This document shows positions 9,737-21,077 of a DNA stretch of 64,000 nt, piece by piece; within the stretch, counting starts at the first letter, position 1; the number at the start of each line of letters is the position of its first letter. The stretch lies in the NCBI GenBank assembly GCA_006503535.1, contig QYRS01000010.1, forward strand, positions 1,178,001-1,242,000. The letters are read 5' to 3'. The notes beneath the pieces were generated by a model, which saw only the letters and a list, made by a program, of their open reading frames with translations, was not told the DNA's origin and did no database searches. This DNA comes from Arthrinium phaeospermum. Its lineage: Eukaryota; Ascomycota; Sordariomycetes; Amphisphaeriales; Apiosporaceae. The translations under genes and the position numbers were made by a program.

Positions 9737-12705
9737 TTTGAGCTATTCCTTTTACGAAATCCGTTGCACCTGAAATCGGCCAAGTCGCGATGATGCGGTC
9801 AAATCGAAGTTGAGCGAATAATGCAGTGTGCTGCAACCGATTGCTCGGTCCGTTAACCGCGCCATCATCTAAACGCCGACGGGGCTGGTTAGACAGTCAA
9901 CCCCACTGCAGCACGGACGGGTTCGTCCAACCGCCCTGTTTTGCGGCTCAAGTCGACGAAGCTCCGAACAGTCTGAGTCGCCGTGCTAGCAAAACGACAC
10001 CACGATAATTCATAAGAGCTGTTGAATTGCGAACGAGAAAGTTAGAAGATACAGCATAAATAACATCAAGCTTGTTTTGAAGCTTATTGGTTCGGCCGCT
10101 GATAACGACTCTGGTCAGGTATTGAGTTCATCGTCCGTGACCATTACAGACACGCAACCGAATCGACTGTGTCTGTTGCGCTTAGGGTGAAGAAACACAG
10201 ATGGAGCAGCGTGATGCAAGCCATCTGGTATACGATATGCACGTTGTAGGCGCGGCGGTTGTCAGAAAGTCGCTTAAATACGTACGTGAAGTTAGATGTG
10301 TAAGTGGTAAGAGCTCATTCCATGCGTCTTGCCTAGAGGTAGGTGACAGTGCTCTTCATACCTGTGGAGAGGTAAAAGTCGCAAAGGCAAATATGTATCA
10401 TCCAGGCGCCACGGTTCTTGCTTATTCATTTGGTTCGAAGCCTCAAATGAGGCGTCAACGGCCAGAGAAACTATCCTCTCCAGGCATCTGATCGACAGGG
10501 ACAAACTCAACGTGCGCCGCAAGCTAAGAGCAGGGACCAAAGGTTCATACCGCAAGTCATGTGTGGAAAACCCCAGACAATACCGTACTCTGTCTGATGC
10601 TGGCTACGATCACTGTGCAGTAAACGAATGGAGGGGCATGTATGTGACAAGCATTCCTCTTGGAGACGCAACGATTCCCGCTGCCAGTAAACGCAAGATA
10701 CAGGTCATACCCTGAGCCAGCCCGTTTGCCTGCCTGGAGTAGCCGTCAGCAGCAAAGGAGGCAAACCCGAGGTGTTGGGAGTGCGGCTCGCCTCAGCAGA
10801 CACGAAGAATGGTTCGCCGAGCCTCATAATTGCAAACTGTCAACATTGAAGAGAGAGGGCCTAGACTGTTGCCCGGTCTCGGCACCGCGGAGCTTAGCGA
10901 TTGTCCATTACGTCACACAGCCTGGCCCAAAGTCCATGTATCCATACTGTAGCATGTGTCGGCAACGTAGGACGCGGCGTTGTTGTTTACCCGCGTGACC
11001 GGTTGCTTCTTGCCAAACGAATGGACTTTGGGCGTTGTGTGGCCGGATCGTGATGCAATGCATGAAGCTGTGGTTGTTTGGTGGTTTGACGGATCAAAAG
11101 CTCCGTGGGGTATGTATCCAGAATGGCTTTCCTTGGTTGTGGCGTTTCCTCCTTGCAGATTTATGTGGCCTTCTGACCGAGTTGCCCAAGCTTGGAAATG
11201 ATGCAAGATGGAAAGTACGATGAAAGCACTGGGGAATGATCGACGGGTAGAACAGGCAAAGAAAGAACCCATCTGCTACGACTTCATAGGTTAGACGCTC
11301 CATACAGCGATCTCGATCAGAAAGCGATTGGCCGCTCGCTGGCGCGTTCATTTCGAGCCGCGATGATGGCCCATCACGTCTTGGTACTATTGATACACGA
11401 GACCTACTATTATGGCTGAAAACAGTCCGGCTGCGGGGTATGTGTGGCTTTGACGTACTCAGGAGCCACAGCTCCGAGGGGGCTAGACCACTCTTGTTGG
11501 TACTTGGTGCAAGGCGAAAAGTCTATGATGTCAGACCTGTAACGACTAACAGTCGGAGCTTTGTGACCTGCTGCACATCATCCAAGCGGACGGGAATCGT
11601 GATTGGTTGCTGATCAAGCTTCCTGCCAGAAACGGGCGGATCTGGCAGGTGGGGAATCTTGACAGCTCTAGCTGCAACAAGCCAGGAACAGCTTGCGGAA
11701 AGGAGCATGGGCTTCTTGCAGTCTGGATGGGAAATGCGAGCTTTCGCCTATCAATGATTCGCCTGGTGCTCGTCTGCAAGTCCGCTGTCCGCGGTCCTAC
11801 CTTAGGTACGTTTCACGTAACTGCTACACCGGGAAATGAAGCAAAAGACATGACGCAATCGGTTCTTGCAGTACCTCACAGTACTACTACCTCATACTAG
11901 GCAGGGAGACAGGCTCTTGGAGGAAAGGTGCTCAGTCGCTCTGCAGCAATAGCTGACAGCCCGTCGGTTTGCTGGCTTGATATTATCGCAACCATGACGT
12001 ACATTTCCAGCATCCACCATGGCAACTTCCATACAAAGGTGAGCATTGTAAGGGCTGTATCTCCCCTAGGCAAATACATTTGTAGATACCTGTAAGCTGG
12101 TATGGAACATGGCCGATTCGATACTTACATGACGGGCTGGACAAAGAGAGAGCCCACGTACCTCTGGGTCCACATGTTTGTAGAAAGAGGCTGACTGGAG
12201 AGCGATCCAAGGCTAGATACTTGATGCGCACCCCAATGTTAACGAGGGGACGCCCGATCAAGTTTGTCCCCCTTTGCGGAGTGATTCACTGCCCCTTCCT
12301 TTTTTGCGGGCAGTCATCGATGTACGTACTGGGGGTGGATGACAGACATCTGCACATGCCACATGCATTGATGGAGGGGTAGACAGACAATGGCTCTTTC
12401 TCTACAATGACGTACATCCATGCTCTTTCCATTCTCCATGTGATTGCCCATGCGTGGGGCGTGAATTCGATCTGTGATTCATACCAGTGAATTCTAAGGC
12501 AGGCAAGGACAGGAAGGTTAAGGTTAGTAGCAAACTGCTGTTTGTCAGACCCAAGCCAGCTTGCAGCAATCCCTCTATATAAACCTTCCCATCTCCCACC
12601 CATCAACAACTTCATTCCTCCATCATCAACCATCACAACTCTCAACCACACTACAATCTTCACACTCAACCAAACAAACAAACAACCCCCCAAACAACCT
12701 TCACA
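9737..12705. other. Gene-free stretch upstream of grg-1
   Basis: About 3 kb in which no frame looks coding. The longer frames (for example 10913-11272 minus and 11607-11900 plus) lack family features or consistent splicing. The last few hundred bases are the grg-1 promoter, with a CT-rich leader. A minus frame at 12286-12990 is mostly antisense to grg-1. Confidence 0.55.
12576..12583 (+). promoter_or_regulatory. TATA box of grg-1
   Basis: TATATAAA lies 123 nt before the grg-1 start codon. A long C/T- and CAA-rich leader with CATCAACAAC-like segments follows, as is typical for very highly expressed fungal genes. Confidence 0.6.
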
Positions 12706-12993
12706 ATGGATACCATCAACAACGCCGCGTCCTACGTTGCCGACACCGTCAAGGGTATGCTTCTCCCTTCTGCTCCTCGCTGAGCTCCTCTCTTCACCAG
12801 CATTGATTCTAACAATCTTCACCCAGGTGCTACTGCCACTGCTTCCAAGGAGGGCAACAAGGAGGTTGCCAAGGACAGCAACGCCTCCACCACCACCCGC
12901 TTGACGGCTGGCAAGGACGCCATCGGTGACAAGGTTGACGAGAAGAAGAACAACACTTCTGCCGATGTCAACAAGGAGGCTGCCAAGCACTAA
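12706..12993 (+). CDS. grg-1: Glucose-repressible protein GRG-1/CCG-1
   Basis: Two exons, 12706-12754 and 12827-12993, 71 residues; donor GTATGC, acceptor CCCAG, phase 1. The protein starts MDTINNAASYVADTVKGATA and contains the family block EGNKEVAKDSNAS, then KDAIGDKVDEKK, ending in AAKH. This matches the small, hydrophilic, KDSNAS-containing GRG-1/CCG-1 proteins described in Neurospora, which are among the most abundant transcripts in starved or conidiating mycelium, repressed by glucose and clock controlled there. The molecular role is not established. The TATA box and pyrimidine-rich leader fit high expression. The gene is too short to stand out by length, but the sequence match is clear. 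Confidence 0.93.
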
Positions 12994-15285
12994 ATGCTTC
13001 TATTACCAACACCAATAATGATTCCGACTTGATCACGACCAAGGCGTTTGGCATTCCTTCACGGATGGGAGGAAAGGGTTTTCAGATTTGACCATCCCTA
13101 GAGCAAGCTTCAATACCCCTAAGATGACTTAGAATAAAGCTGCCATTACATCCTACCAACTTATCTTCGTGTTCCTGTGATGTCGTGACCGTTGCTCATT
13201 TGTGCCTTGACATGTTTTGCCTTCGATTCATCATTAACTTGAGTGTGGTTTATGTGTTCATTCAATGGCCCACACTGCTTCCGACTTCCATATCAAATCT
13301 CGGGCAATATTGAGATCATGTTGCTCGCAATTGTGGCGAGTCAAGTCGTTTCACAACGTGAGGTGGTTGGTATACAGCATTAAACATGGTGGTTAGGTTG
13401 TGACCTCTAATATGTTTGGCGTTTTTTGTCATGATCGATAAATTCCCATGGTCCCTAACCCAATCAACCAACCATTTCCCAAAGTCAGGCGTGGCACTTG
13501 GGGATTTGACCTGGACGATTCTCGCCCCATTACCCTGTTATAATATAAACCCGCATAAACAGGTGCCAGGTTTGCGAGAAGCGAAGTACAGGCCAGGTAT
13601 TCTTTCCGATCCACGGATTTTTCTGATACGTGATCTGAAATAGTCAATGTGGTGCTTCGAGAACAGTCCGTACTGTCTCGGCCTTGCCACGCTTCCACAG
13701 CCCAAGTTTGTATTCACCTGAAGCCTGTCAGTCTTGCTAACGACGAGAAACTCCGTGTTGATTTAATGTTCACTACCTCGCAGTCAAAGGGAAGATTCAT
13801 GCGCCGCGCGCAACAGGAGCATAGGTCGCCGCCGCGTTCAGACATGTGAGCCACTGTCGCAGCGCCTCATCCCGAGAAGCTTGATGCCAAGGTCCACAGC
13901 GGTTCTATGCCTTGAGGCGAGAATGGAGAAAATGAGGAGTTAGGCGAGGCCATCAATTTTCCTCGCCATGGAGGTAGGACACGCGCATCTCCAAGGGTCC
14001 CTACCCGTCCCCAGCAGTTTACGCCCCGTTGGGTCCTACAACACCATCTCTCGCCGAATCAGTACGCGTTATTGCGTGCCTCACGTTGTCAGCGACGGTG
14101 CTTGCGGAGCGAAGGAATTGGCTGTCTCTACTCATCCACTTATCAGAAGTAAACTGTGTTGGACCCGTGGATGTTCCAGTAGAATGGGTTCAATGCAGTT
14201 ATTGCGCATTTTCTATAGCGGATCAGTTCCGTCCGCGATCGGTCTACCGGATCACCCAAGGCGCTTATGCCCAGACAGGGGACTCGTTACGACGATGCCT
14301 CAATGAACACACCATGGTGCCACAGGCCCGGAGGAGCTGGAAGAGTTGCCAACCCAACGAGCCAAACAAGCCCAGGTCCAAGACAAGAAACAGCAAGTTC
14401 GCAAACACCTCCCATTCCAACCACCCTGATCTTTGTCCGGTCGGTTAAGAGTCAGAAGGACATATTACGGTGCCTTGTCTTCGTAGGCCGCACATTGGAA
14501 GGGGATATGAGCATGGCACGTTGCGGCAACTCAGAGTCTTTACCCTGGGGGGTAGAGTATTGGCATGAGTGGTATGAAGGACGATGACTCTGGATGAGAT
14601 TCAGCTTTTCCCATGGGCAAGATAGGCAGGCGGCAAAGCGAGCCATTATGCATACCAAGACACCCTGGACAGGGCTCGAAAAGCCCTCTTGGACCAAGCT
14701 TGGGAGTATATACGTGTGATAGTCACTACTATCGCTATCAGTGGTGACTAAACTAGGGAATTTGATACGTGTTCCTCCAATTCGCATGAATTGAAATATC
14801 TGAAGCTGGAGCGGTGAAGAGAGCTTTAGTGGAGGCCCATGCAGTGTTGAAGTTCGCCAGGTGTCAGATGGGCTGATGGGCGAACAGCATCTTGAAGTTG
14901 GAAACTATTCTTTTTGGCCTTTGAAGGTCTGTGTCTCCTTTCTCGCTCAAGTGCTTCGTACAGAAAACAATGATAATTATGCTATTGTATTCAGCACATA
15001 TATCGCGGTGAGGATGTAGTATAAAAAAGAAATAAGCAGGGCCAATGCCATGGATGCTAGCTAGGTAGGCATTGATTGTGAAGATTGACAGGTGGGCGAT
15101 CCTTGGCATGAATTTGATGTTGACCCCACCGAGCGAGCTTGAGACATGCATGGACCCTTGGAAAAAACAGCCCGAGACAAATCCAGCTCGAAGACGAGGA
15201 AGACCGACCACCACCACTCCAACAACTTCCCAATTGAACTGACCTGTGTTGCCCAGCTGCCTGGGCACGTATTACGCACAAGATC
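12994..15285. other. Intergenic between grg-1 and the EBP gene
   Basis: About 2.3 kb. It includes the grg-1 3' region (AATAAA at about 13132-13137 as a candidate poly(A) signal). Frames at 13968-14587 plus and 14864-15446 minus are overlapping chance frames. No gene supported. Confidence 0.55.
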
Positions 15286-16165
15286 ATGGCCTCACAACCC
15301 TTCCGGGGCTCGCTCCCGGCCGACATCTTCGACAAGACCACGCTCATTTCGCTGGCGTCCACTCTCGCCATCTTGGCCGTCGCATACGGCGCATCGCGGA
15401 AGGTGCTGTCGCGCTCGACGTCTATGGTCTGGCGCGGGCTCTTCATATGGCACGCATTCGATGCGCTGATTCATTTCATCCTCGAGGGGAGCTTCCTCTA
15501 CCACTGCTTCTTCAGCTACCTGCCCATGTCGCAAGTCAGGAACAAGCTGGCGCTGGCACCCACGGCGCACAACTTCCTCGGCTACACTGATCGCGCCTAC
15601 GGCCCCCAGGCGGGCGGCGACAGCCCCTTTGCCCAGCTCTGGATGGTATACGCCAAGGCCGACCGACGATGGGCTGGCGCGGATCTGGTATGGCCCTTCC
15701 CCCACGCCCTTTGCCCCTCCAGAAACGAAGGCAAAAAGAAGAATACGCCTAGCTAACTTTTACTCCTTCTTTGTTTCGTAGTCCGTAATCAGCCTCGAGC
15801 TCCTGACCGTCTTGGTCGCCGGCCCGCTGGCTTGCCTCATCTGCTACGGCATCGCCAAGAAGGACCCCCGAACCAACATTCTCGTCATCATCGTCGCTAC
15901 CATGGAGCTCTACGGCGGCTTCATTACCTTCTGCCCGGAGTGGCTGACAAGGAACCACAACCTTGACGCGAGCAACTTCATGTACCTATGGGTCTACCTG
16001 GTCTTCTTCAACATGCTCTGGGTTGTCATCCCCATTTACGCCATCTGGGTTGCCGCGAACGAGATCAACGATGCGTTCTTGGGCAAGAGCAAGCCGTTCA
16101 AGCCCGAGTCGTCCAGGAGCAAATCGTCGTCGTCGTCGTCAACCAGCTCGAGGAAGACGAGATAA
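15286..16165 (+). CDS. EBP/EXPERA-family sterol isomerase
   Basis: Two exons, 15286-15687 and 15782-16165, 261 residues; donor GTATGG, acceptor GTAG, phase 0. Emopamil-binding proteins are ER membrane enzymes that shift the sterol delta-8 double bond to delta-7; fungi normally use ERG2 for this, so fungal EBP homologues are of unclear role. Four or five hydrophobic helices are visible. The residues needed for catalysis in mammalian EBP all have counterparts: His63 and Glu67 (IHFILEG), Glu140 and Thr143 (LELLT), and Asn211 with Trp214 (NMLW). The C-terminus is a Ser/Lys-rich tail of about 25 residues. The enzyme is probably active on a sterol or related substrate; the exact reaction is inferred. 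Confidence 0.87.
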
Positions 16166-17236
16166 GAAGATACCTATTTCGGTACGGCTGAGAGGTATGT
16201 AAGTGGTGGAAAACATATAACTAGCAGCATTCTTGTGGTCTACACAAGGTTGCTGTCCAACTACCGAAATATCGCCAGTCTGCCAGTTGATGCAACACGG
16301 ACTTGGGGCTGATATAGGAGCCTAAAAGGGTCTGGACCGGCAACCAGCAACCGTTCGATTGCGTATCCACACCCTTTTCGGGGGAGTATCAACTATCTCG
16401 TGGGGTCATTCTGACCAGGACGGACAGGCCACCACTGCCTTCCATCACGAAGATAATGAGCACGTTGATGTTGGCTTTACATAGACAGGATTAGGTCTAA
16501 GAACACAGCAGCCATGTTCTATTTTGACATACCCGTTTTTTTTTTCATAAGCGACATGCATAGCCAAGAGCTATACCATGCGATGATATTGCCCAATTCG
16601 TCCCCACAACACCCCTAACACAGAATTGGGGCCGGTCGTCCGGACGAACTCGTTGCTTTTTCGTTCACATGACCGTTGTAACGTTTTGTTTTTGGCCCCT
16701 CACTTGCTTTTACATATATATCAAGTTCGTGTCTGCTCGAAGAGAGTCAGAAACGCCCGTAACGTGGTGTTTTCTCCGCAGTTATTCCCTGATGCCATTT
16801 ATCCGGGGACCACCGCGATGTTGCATTGCATGCAAGGCCCAAGCAAACCACGACGGTGAGCTGCAAGTCAACACCTCATCTTCTCCTGCGTGGACGGAAA
16901 AAATAGATTAGACGGTGCATTGACGGCGCGGCCTGCATGCTCTCGACCTTTGAAAAGGAATATACTGCCGTAAATGGGGTATATTCGCCTGAACGAATGC
17001 AGGTCAAGGGCGTAGTGCAGGGCAGCGCATGCGTCCAGCACGACCTGCATCACACGTTTCCTCGATACGAGTTTATCAGTTTCCTCGATACGAGATGTCA
17101 GTTAGTTTTCTAGGATTGAAAAGCTAGAGATATAATGTCGTCGTCCCGCCTGCTACAGGACGTCTTTCTCACATATTCCGCCTACCCACCACACACCACC
17201 ATTTACTGACATCACCCCTTTAGACAGCACATCAAT
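16166..17236. other. Intergenic with a 15-bp direct repeat
   Basis: 3' region of the EBP gene and promoter of the AA1-like gene. No gene supported. A direct repeat is listed separately. Confidence 0.6.
17057..17094. repeat. Direct repeat TTTCCTCGATACGAG
   Basis: Two perfect 15-nt copies at 17057-17071 and 17080-17094, 23 bp apart, 143 nt before the start of the secreted-protein gene. This may be a small duplication or a paired regulator site. Confidence 0.6.
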
Positions 17237-17756
17237 ATGAAGTTCACCACAGGAGCACTCGTCGCGCTCGCGGCCGCCGGGATCACGGCTTCCCCTGTGC
17301 CCGCCACCAACGAAGGGCCTATCGAGCAGATCATTGTGAATGATTTCGTGCGGACCAACGTAGCCGGCGCGCCAACGACTGTGCACTTCTCGCTCTTGAA
17401 CCACTCGATGATCTGCGACAGCGACGCGCTGTCCGAGTACCCTTCGGAGCGCTTTTACTGCACCAACCCTGGGTATACCTTCGTGGTGCTGGAGAGTGAA
17501 AATTCCAACTCGTGGACGCTGGAGATTCAGCACAGGCTCGATGATGGGTGAGTTATGCTTATCATAGATTACCCCCTCGGTGTTGGCTGCCGTCAAAGGC
17601 CAAGTATAACGACCAAGCCCGCTAACCCAGACCTACCACAGAACCGAACTTGCCGGCAGTTTCCACACAGCCTGCAACGGGCCTATTCTGACCATCTGCT
17701 ATCAAATCGGGACCGCGAACATTGCTCTGGTGAAAAGGAATCAGGAAACTATGTGA
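17237..17756 (+). CDS. Small secreted AA1-like (Alt a 1-type) protein
   Basis: Two exons, 17237-17547 and 17642-17756, 141 residues; donor GTGAGT, acceptor CACAG, phase 2. The signal peptide MKFTTGALVALAAAGITAS is followed by a beta-rich domain. The mature part has four cysteines (contexts MICD, FYCT, TACN, TICY), which suits two disulfides as in the Alt a 1 / AA1-like beta-barrel family of secreted fungal allergens and plant-defence elicitors. A typical central strand is SWTLEIQHRLDDG. Such proteins are often host-interaction effectors, but that role is an inference here. The assignment rests on size, secretion, cysteine pattern and strand pattern rather than on a diagnostic motif. Confidence 0.72.
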
Positions 17757-19244
17757 GCCTCCTGAGGATGGCATGGTCACATCTGGGGGAACCAATTGGG
17801 AAAAGACTTCTGGTCTGGTTTGGACGGAAACGAGTACTGCCTCTGCTTGGGTTTGATAATCAAAGGGAATAATAGTATGCCTGTATCGATGCCGTTACGT
17901 TCTATCAGGGGCAATCTATCCGCTAACTCAGAGGCATCCGTTGCTTGCCGTGCCACTGTTGAAATGTATGTCGTACTACCTGTAGGACGAGCCCTCAACA
18001 TGTTCCTATCATGCAACCTCGGGCTCGGATTTGTGGTGACCTGACGTCGATTACTTCGAGCAGATATTGGCCCTAGATAGATAGCCGAAAACGGGGCAAC
18101 GGTGATGGGGATGTATGGGTGGTACACAACCAAGGTGATGGAGTAACCAACGCTGACGCTGTTGAGTAAAAACCCTCACTTCAGGTTCGTGTCAGGCTGT
18201 TATGTAGCACACCCGGCCCGAGACCTTGTCTGCTGTTTGACGGTCGATGTGAAATGCAACAGTAACTCGGCACTTCCGGGTACGCTATTCGGGCTCATAT
18301 CTTGTCCTCCCCAACATCGTTTGCCGAGACATCGCTTGTTCCGACATGGTGCGCGATACGAGCACGGCTCCAATTCAGTTCCCCTGACGGCCCACTCAGC
18401 ACTGAGAGAAGAAGAACTGGCGAGCCGTTCGTCTAATACACAGAAGCGGGGCGGGTCTATCAACGATCGGAAGTGCTGTCAGGCTGCTTGATCGGACTTG
18501 TCTGCAAGGCTCCCTAGGGGTCCAATGATCTGGAGGCGAGCTGCTATGCAATTCGCCAACAACCCTGTTCCTCGCAAACACGCACACTGCGGCCCCTTTG
18601 ATCCAGATAGCAAATAGTCTATCTAAACCATGGCAGTGGGTAGGACTATCGACATCCGATTGGGCCCAGCGCTATGGGACAGTGGTTGTACTGGGCCCCA
18701 GGCTATCTGCAGCCAACACTAAGTTGGGCTAGATGTGTCGAGACAGGGGTGCTTGTATGGTCAAAGTCAGCTACACCACGATATCAAAGCCATATCGATA
18801 TGCACGTTGGCCGGGACACCCGATGCCACATACCCGATGACTAGGAGAAGGCTACGTGAAATGCGTTTGTAAATGATTTCGAAGAGGCGAGAAGTCCGAG
18901 GATCAACACTCAATCAATAGCCACCCCCGTCTCTATACTGGACCCCTGGGAGATGACCGAGTCCCAAGTTACCGTCGGGTGCTACTATCTTGAAGAACTC
19001 GATGCCCGCGGGGGTCGGAACAGCACACTCTTACCAGACCTCATGTGTATCGTGACCACCTGGACCCCTCTTTCAGGAGAGATCGGAGAAGCTGCCGCTC
19101 ATCATTTCTAGTCGTAGTGTTACCGTCGATAAGAAAAAAGCCACTTGTGTCTTCCAGAAGAACGCATATTTAGCGTTGCCCATCGCTGACTGCCCTCTCT
19201 TTTCCAATACACCCTCTCTACAAGCCAAGCCAACTCAACTCACG
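17757..19244. other. Intergenic before the terpene cyclase
   Basis: About 1.5 kb without a supported gene. An in-frame upstream ATG at 19176 would add 23 residues to the cyclase; the ATG at 19245, after a CA-rich leader, looks better. Confidence 0.55.
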
Positions 19245-20870
19245 ATGGAGGCGCCACCTACCTACCGACTTCACACCCCAGTCAAAGCCTTTGCCAAGGC
19301 GCCTCCGGTATCCGAGGTGGGACGAACGGAGCGCCCCAGCTTCGACGAAGTGAAGAAGACACTGGCCGGCCAGACACTGACCGTTCCCAACTTGCGCCCC
19401 CTCTTCCAACACTGGCCCCAGGACGTGAACCCGGCGCTAGGCAGGCTCCAACAGGCAGTCCTGAGCGGCCTCGAGAAGTAAGTCCAGCCTGGCCATTCTA
19501 TACGTGCAGCGCTTACTTGTCCCTGCAACGCAAAGGTTTGCTCTGAAGCCCCAGCATCGCGAGTCGCTGATCGACGCCAATGTGGCCCATTTCACCGCGC
19601 AGTGAGTGTACAACCGCATAAGCCATACTCGCTCGCAGAGACTCGCTAACAAGCACACAGCTGTTGGCCGGACGCCGACTTCGATACCTTGAACTTCCTG
19701 GCCCATTTGGTGCTCTGGGCATGGGTTATCGAAGGGTACACCGACAAGCTGGTCGCCGACGCGGCAGCTGCCCACAGCTTCCGTGCCGAAGCCAAGGATG
19801 TGTGGAGCAGCATGCTCGGGCTAACTGATCATCACGGGTCTCGCGATGTCTCCCAAGAGTCCTTGCAGTACCCATTGGTCGCTTCGTTCAAGCCGATTGC
19901 GGCGCGTCTGTGCCAGATGTTCGACCACGGTAAGTGCTTGACGACGATGGTGGCATTGTAAAGAGTTGTTCTCGTGCTGCGTGGCTGACCCATATTCCTA
20001 GAGTCCCGGCAGCTGCTCCTGGATGAGCTGTTCATCTACCTCGGAGGCACAGAGCTCGAGGCAAAGATGCGAGGCACCGGCAAGATGCCGACTTTTGATC
20101 GGTATATGTCCATGCGCGCGTCGGTCAATGGAAGCGGCTTCTTCTTGGTCGTGTCTGGGTAAGTGCACACGTCTGCTCTCCGACAAGCTGTCACGTAATC
20201 ATCAGCAACTGATGAACGTTTACACAGGCTTCACAAGTTGGCTTCTGTTGGGAATGGTGACTTAGGCAAGTGCCCTCGATGGGCGGAGCTGAAAAAGACA
20301 GCGGTGGCTATTAACTTCCTGTAAGTCTGCTCGGGACTGGGATTACACCCCCTGGGATAGGGGCTTGGCTGACACAATCGACCAGAGTCAACGACCTCGT
20401 TTCGGCTAAGAGAGAATTTGTAAGTTTCAGTTGCCATTACTGTCCGCGACTGAGAAAACGGGCAGAGGGAAGCTAATGGGCAAGCAGGAGACTGGCGAAT
20501 ACCTGAACTCCGTCATCCTGCGCGCGCATGATCTGGACAGTGTCGACGCCAGCGTCGCCGAGTGTGTTGCCCGCGTCAAGGGCCTCGTCCAGGATTTCGA
20601 TCACCAGGCCAAAGTGATCCTGGCGGATACGCCCGCAACCGGCAATGCGCGCTCTGCGGCGGCGGGGGCCATTGAGGCGATGCGTTCCTTCAACGTTGGC
20701 AGCCTGGAGTGGAGGTAAGATTCTCATCCCGAAGACAGACAGTCTCGTCTTGATTTATGGGCTGCGGGATAACTAACTTTAAGCGATCCGCCAGCCTGCA
20801 TGTCAAACGATACGGTCTCGAAGACCACATGCTGCCAGACGGAAGCATCAGCCTCAAGCTGGGACAGTGA
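19245..20870 (+). CDS. Class I terpene cyclase with degenerate Asp-rich motif
   Basis: Eight exons: 19245-19477, 19536-19601, 19661-19929, 20002-20158, 20228-20320, 20386-20419, 20488-20714 and 20795-20870. All phases close, giving 384 residues, the usual length for fungal sesquiterpene cyclases. These enzymes ionise prenyl diphosphates with Mg2+ held by a DDxxD/E motif and an NSE triad. The NSE triad is present: N275, S279 and E283 in VNDLVSAKREF. The C-terminal W-x5-RY motif (EWSLHVKRY), formed across the last junction, is also present. The Asp-rich motif is not: the expected position reads LWAWVIEGYTD at residues 118-128, with only the Glu kept. It may have altered chemistry or be inactive. 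The gene converges on a glycosyltransferase gene 208 bp away. Confidence 0.85.
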
Positions 20871-21077
20871 AGAAGGCTCGGGGAGTGGACCTTGATCTGA
20901 AAAAGGGCACTGCAGGACAGGATACCGTCCAGAGCCCCGAGACCAGTGTTTCTTCTCGTGTTATCTTTCACTTTTTTGCCGGAGACGAGAAGTATTGCCT
21001 TGTAAAAAGTGGTCACATCGCTCTAGTCTATCGTCTATCATATCTCGTTTCATAGATGCCCTCAATGAAAGCGTATC

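Noticed and set aside
12286..12990. A 234-codon minus frame over grg-1
   Set aside because: Antisense to a certain gene and its leader. Val/Gly/Leu-rich composition reflects the complement of the C/A-rich leader.
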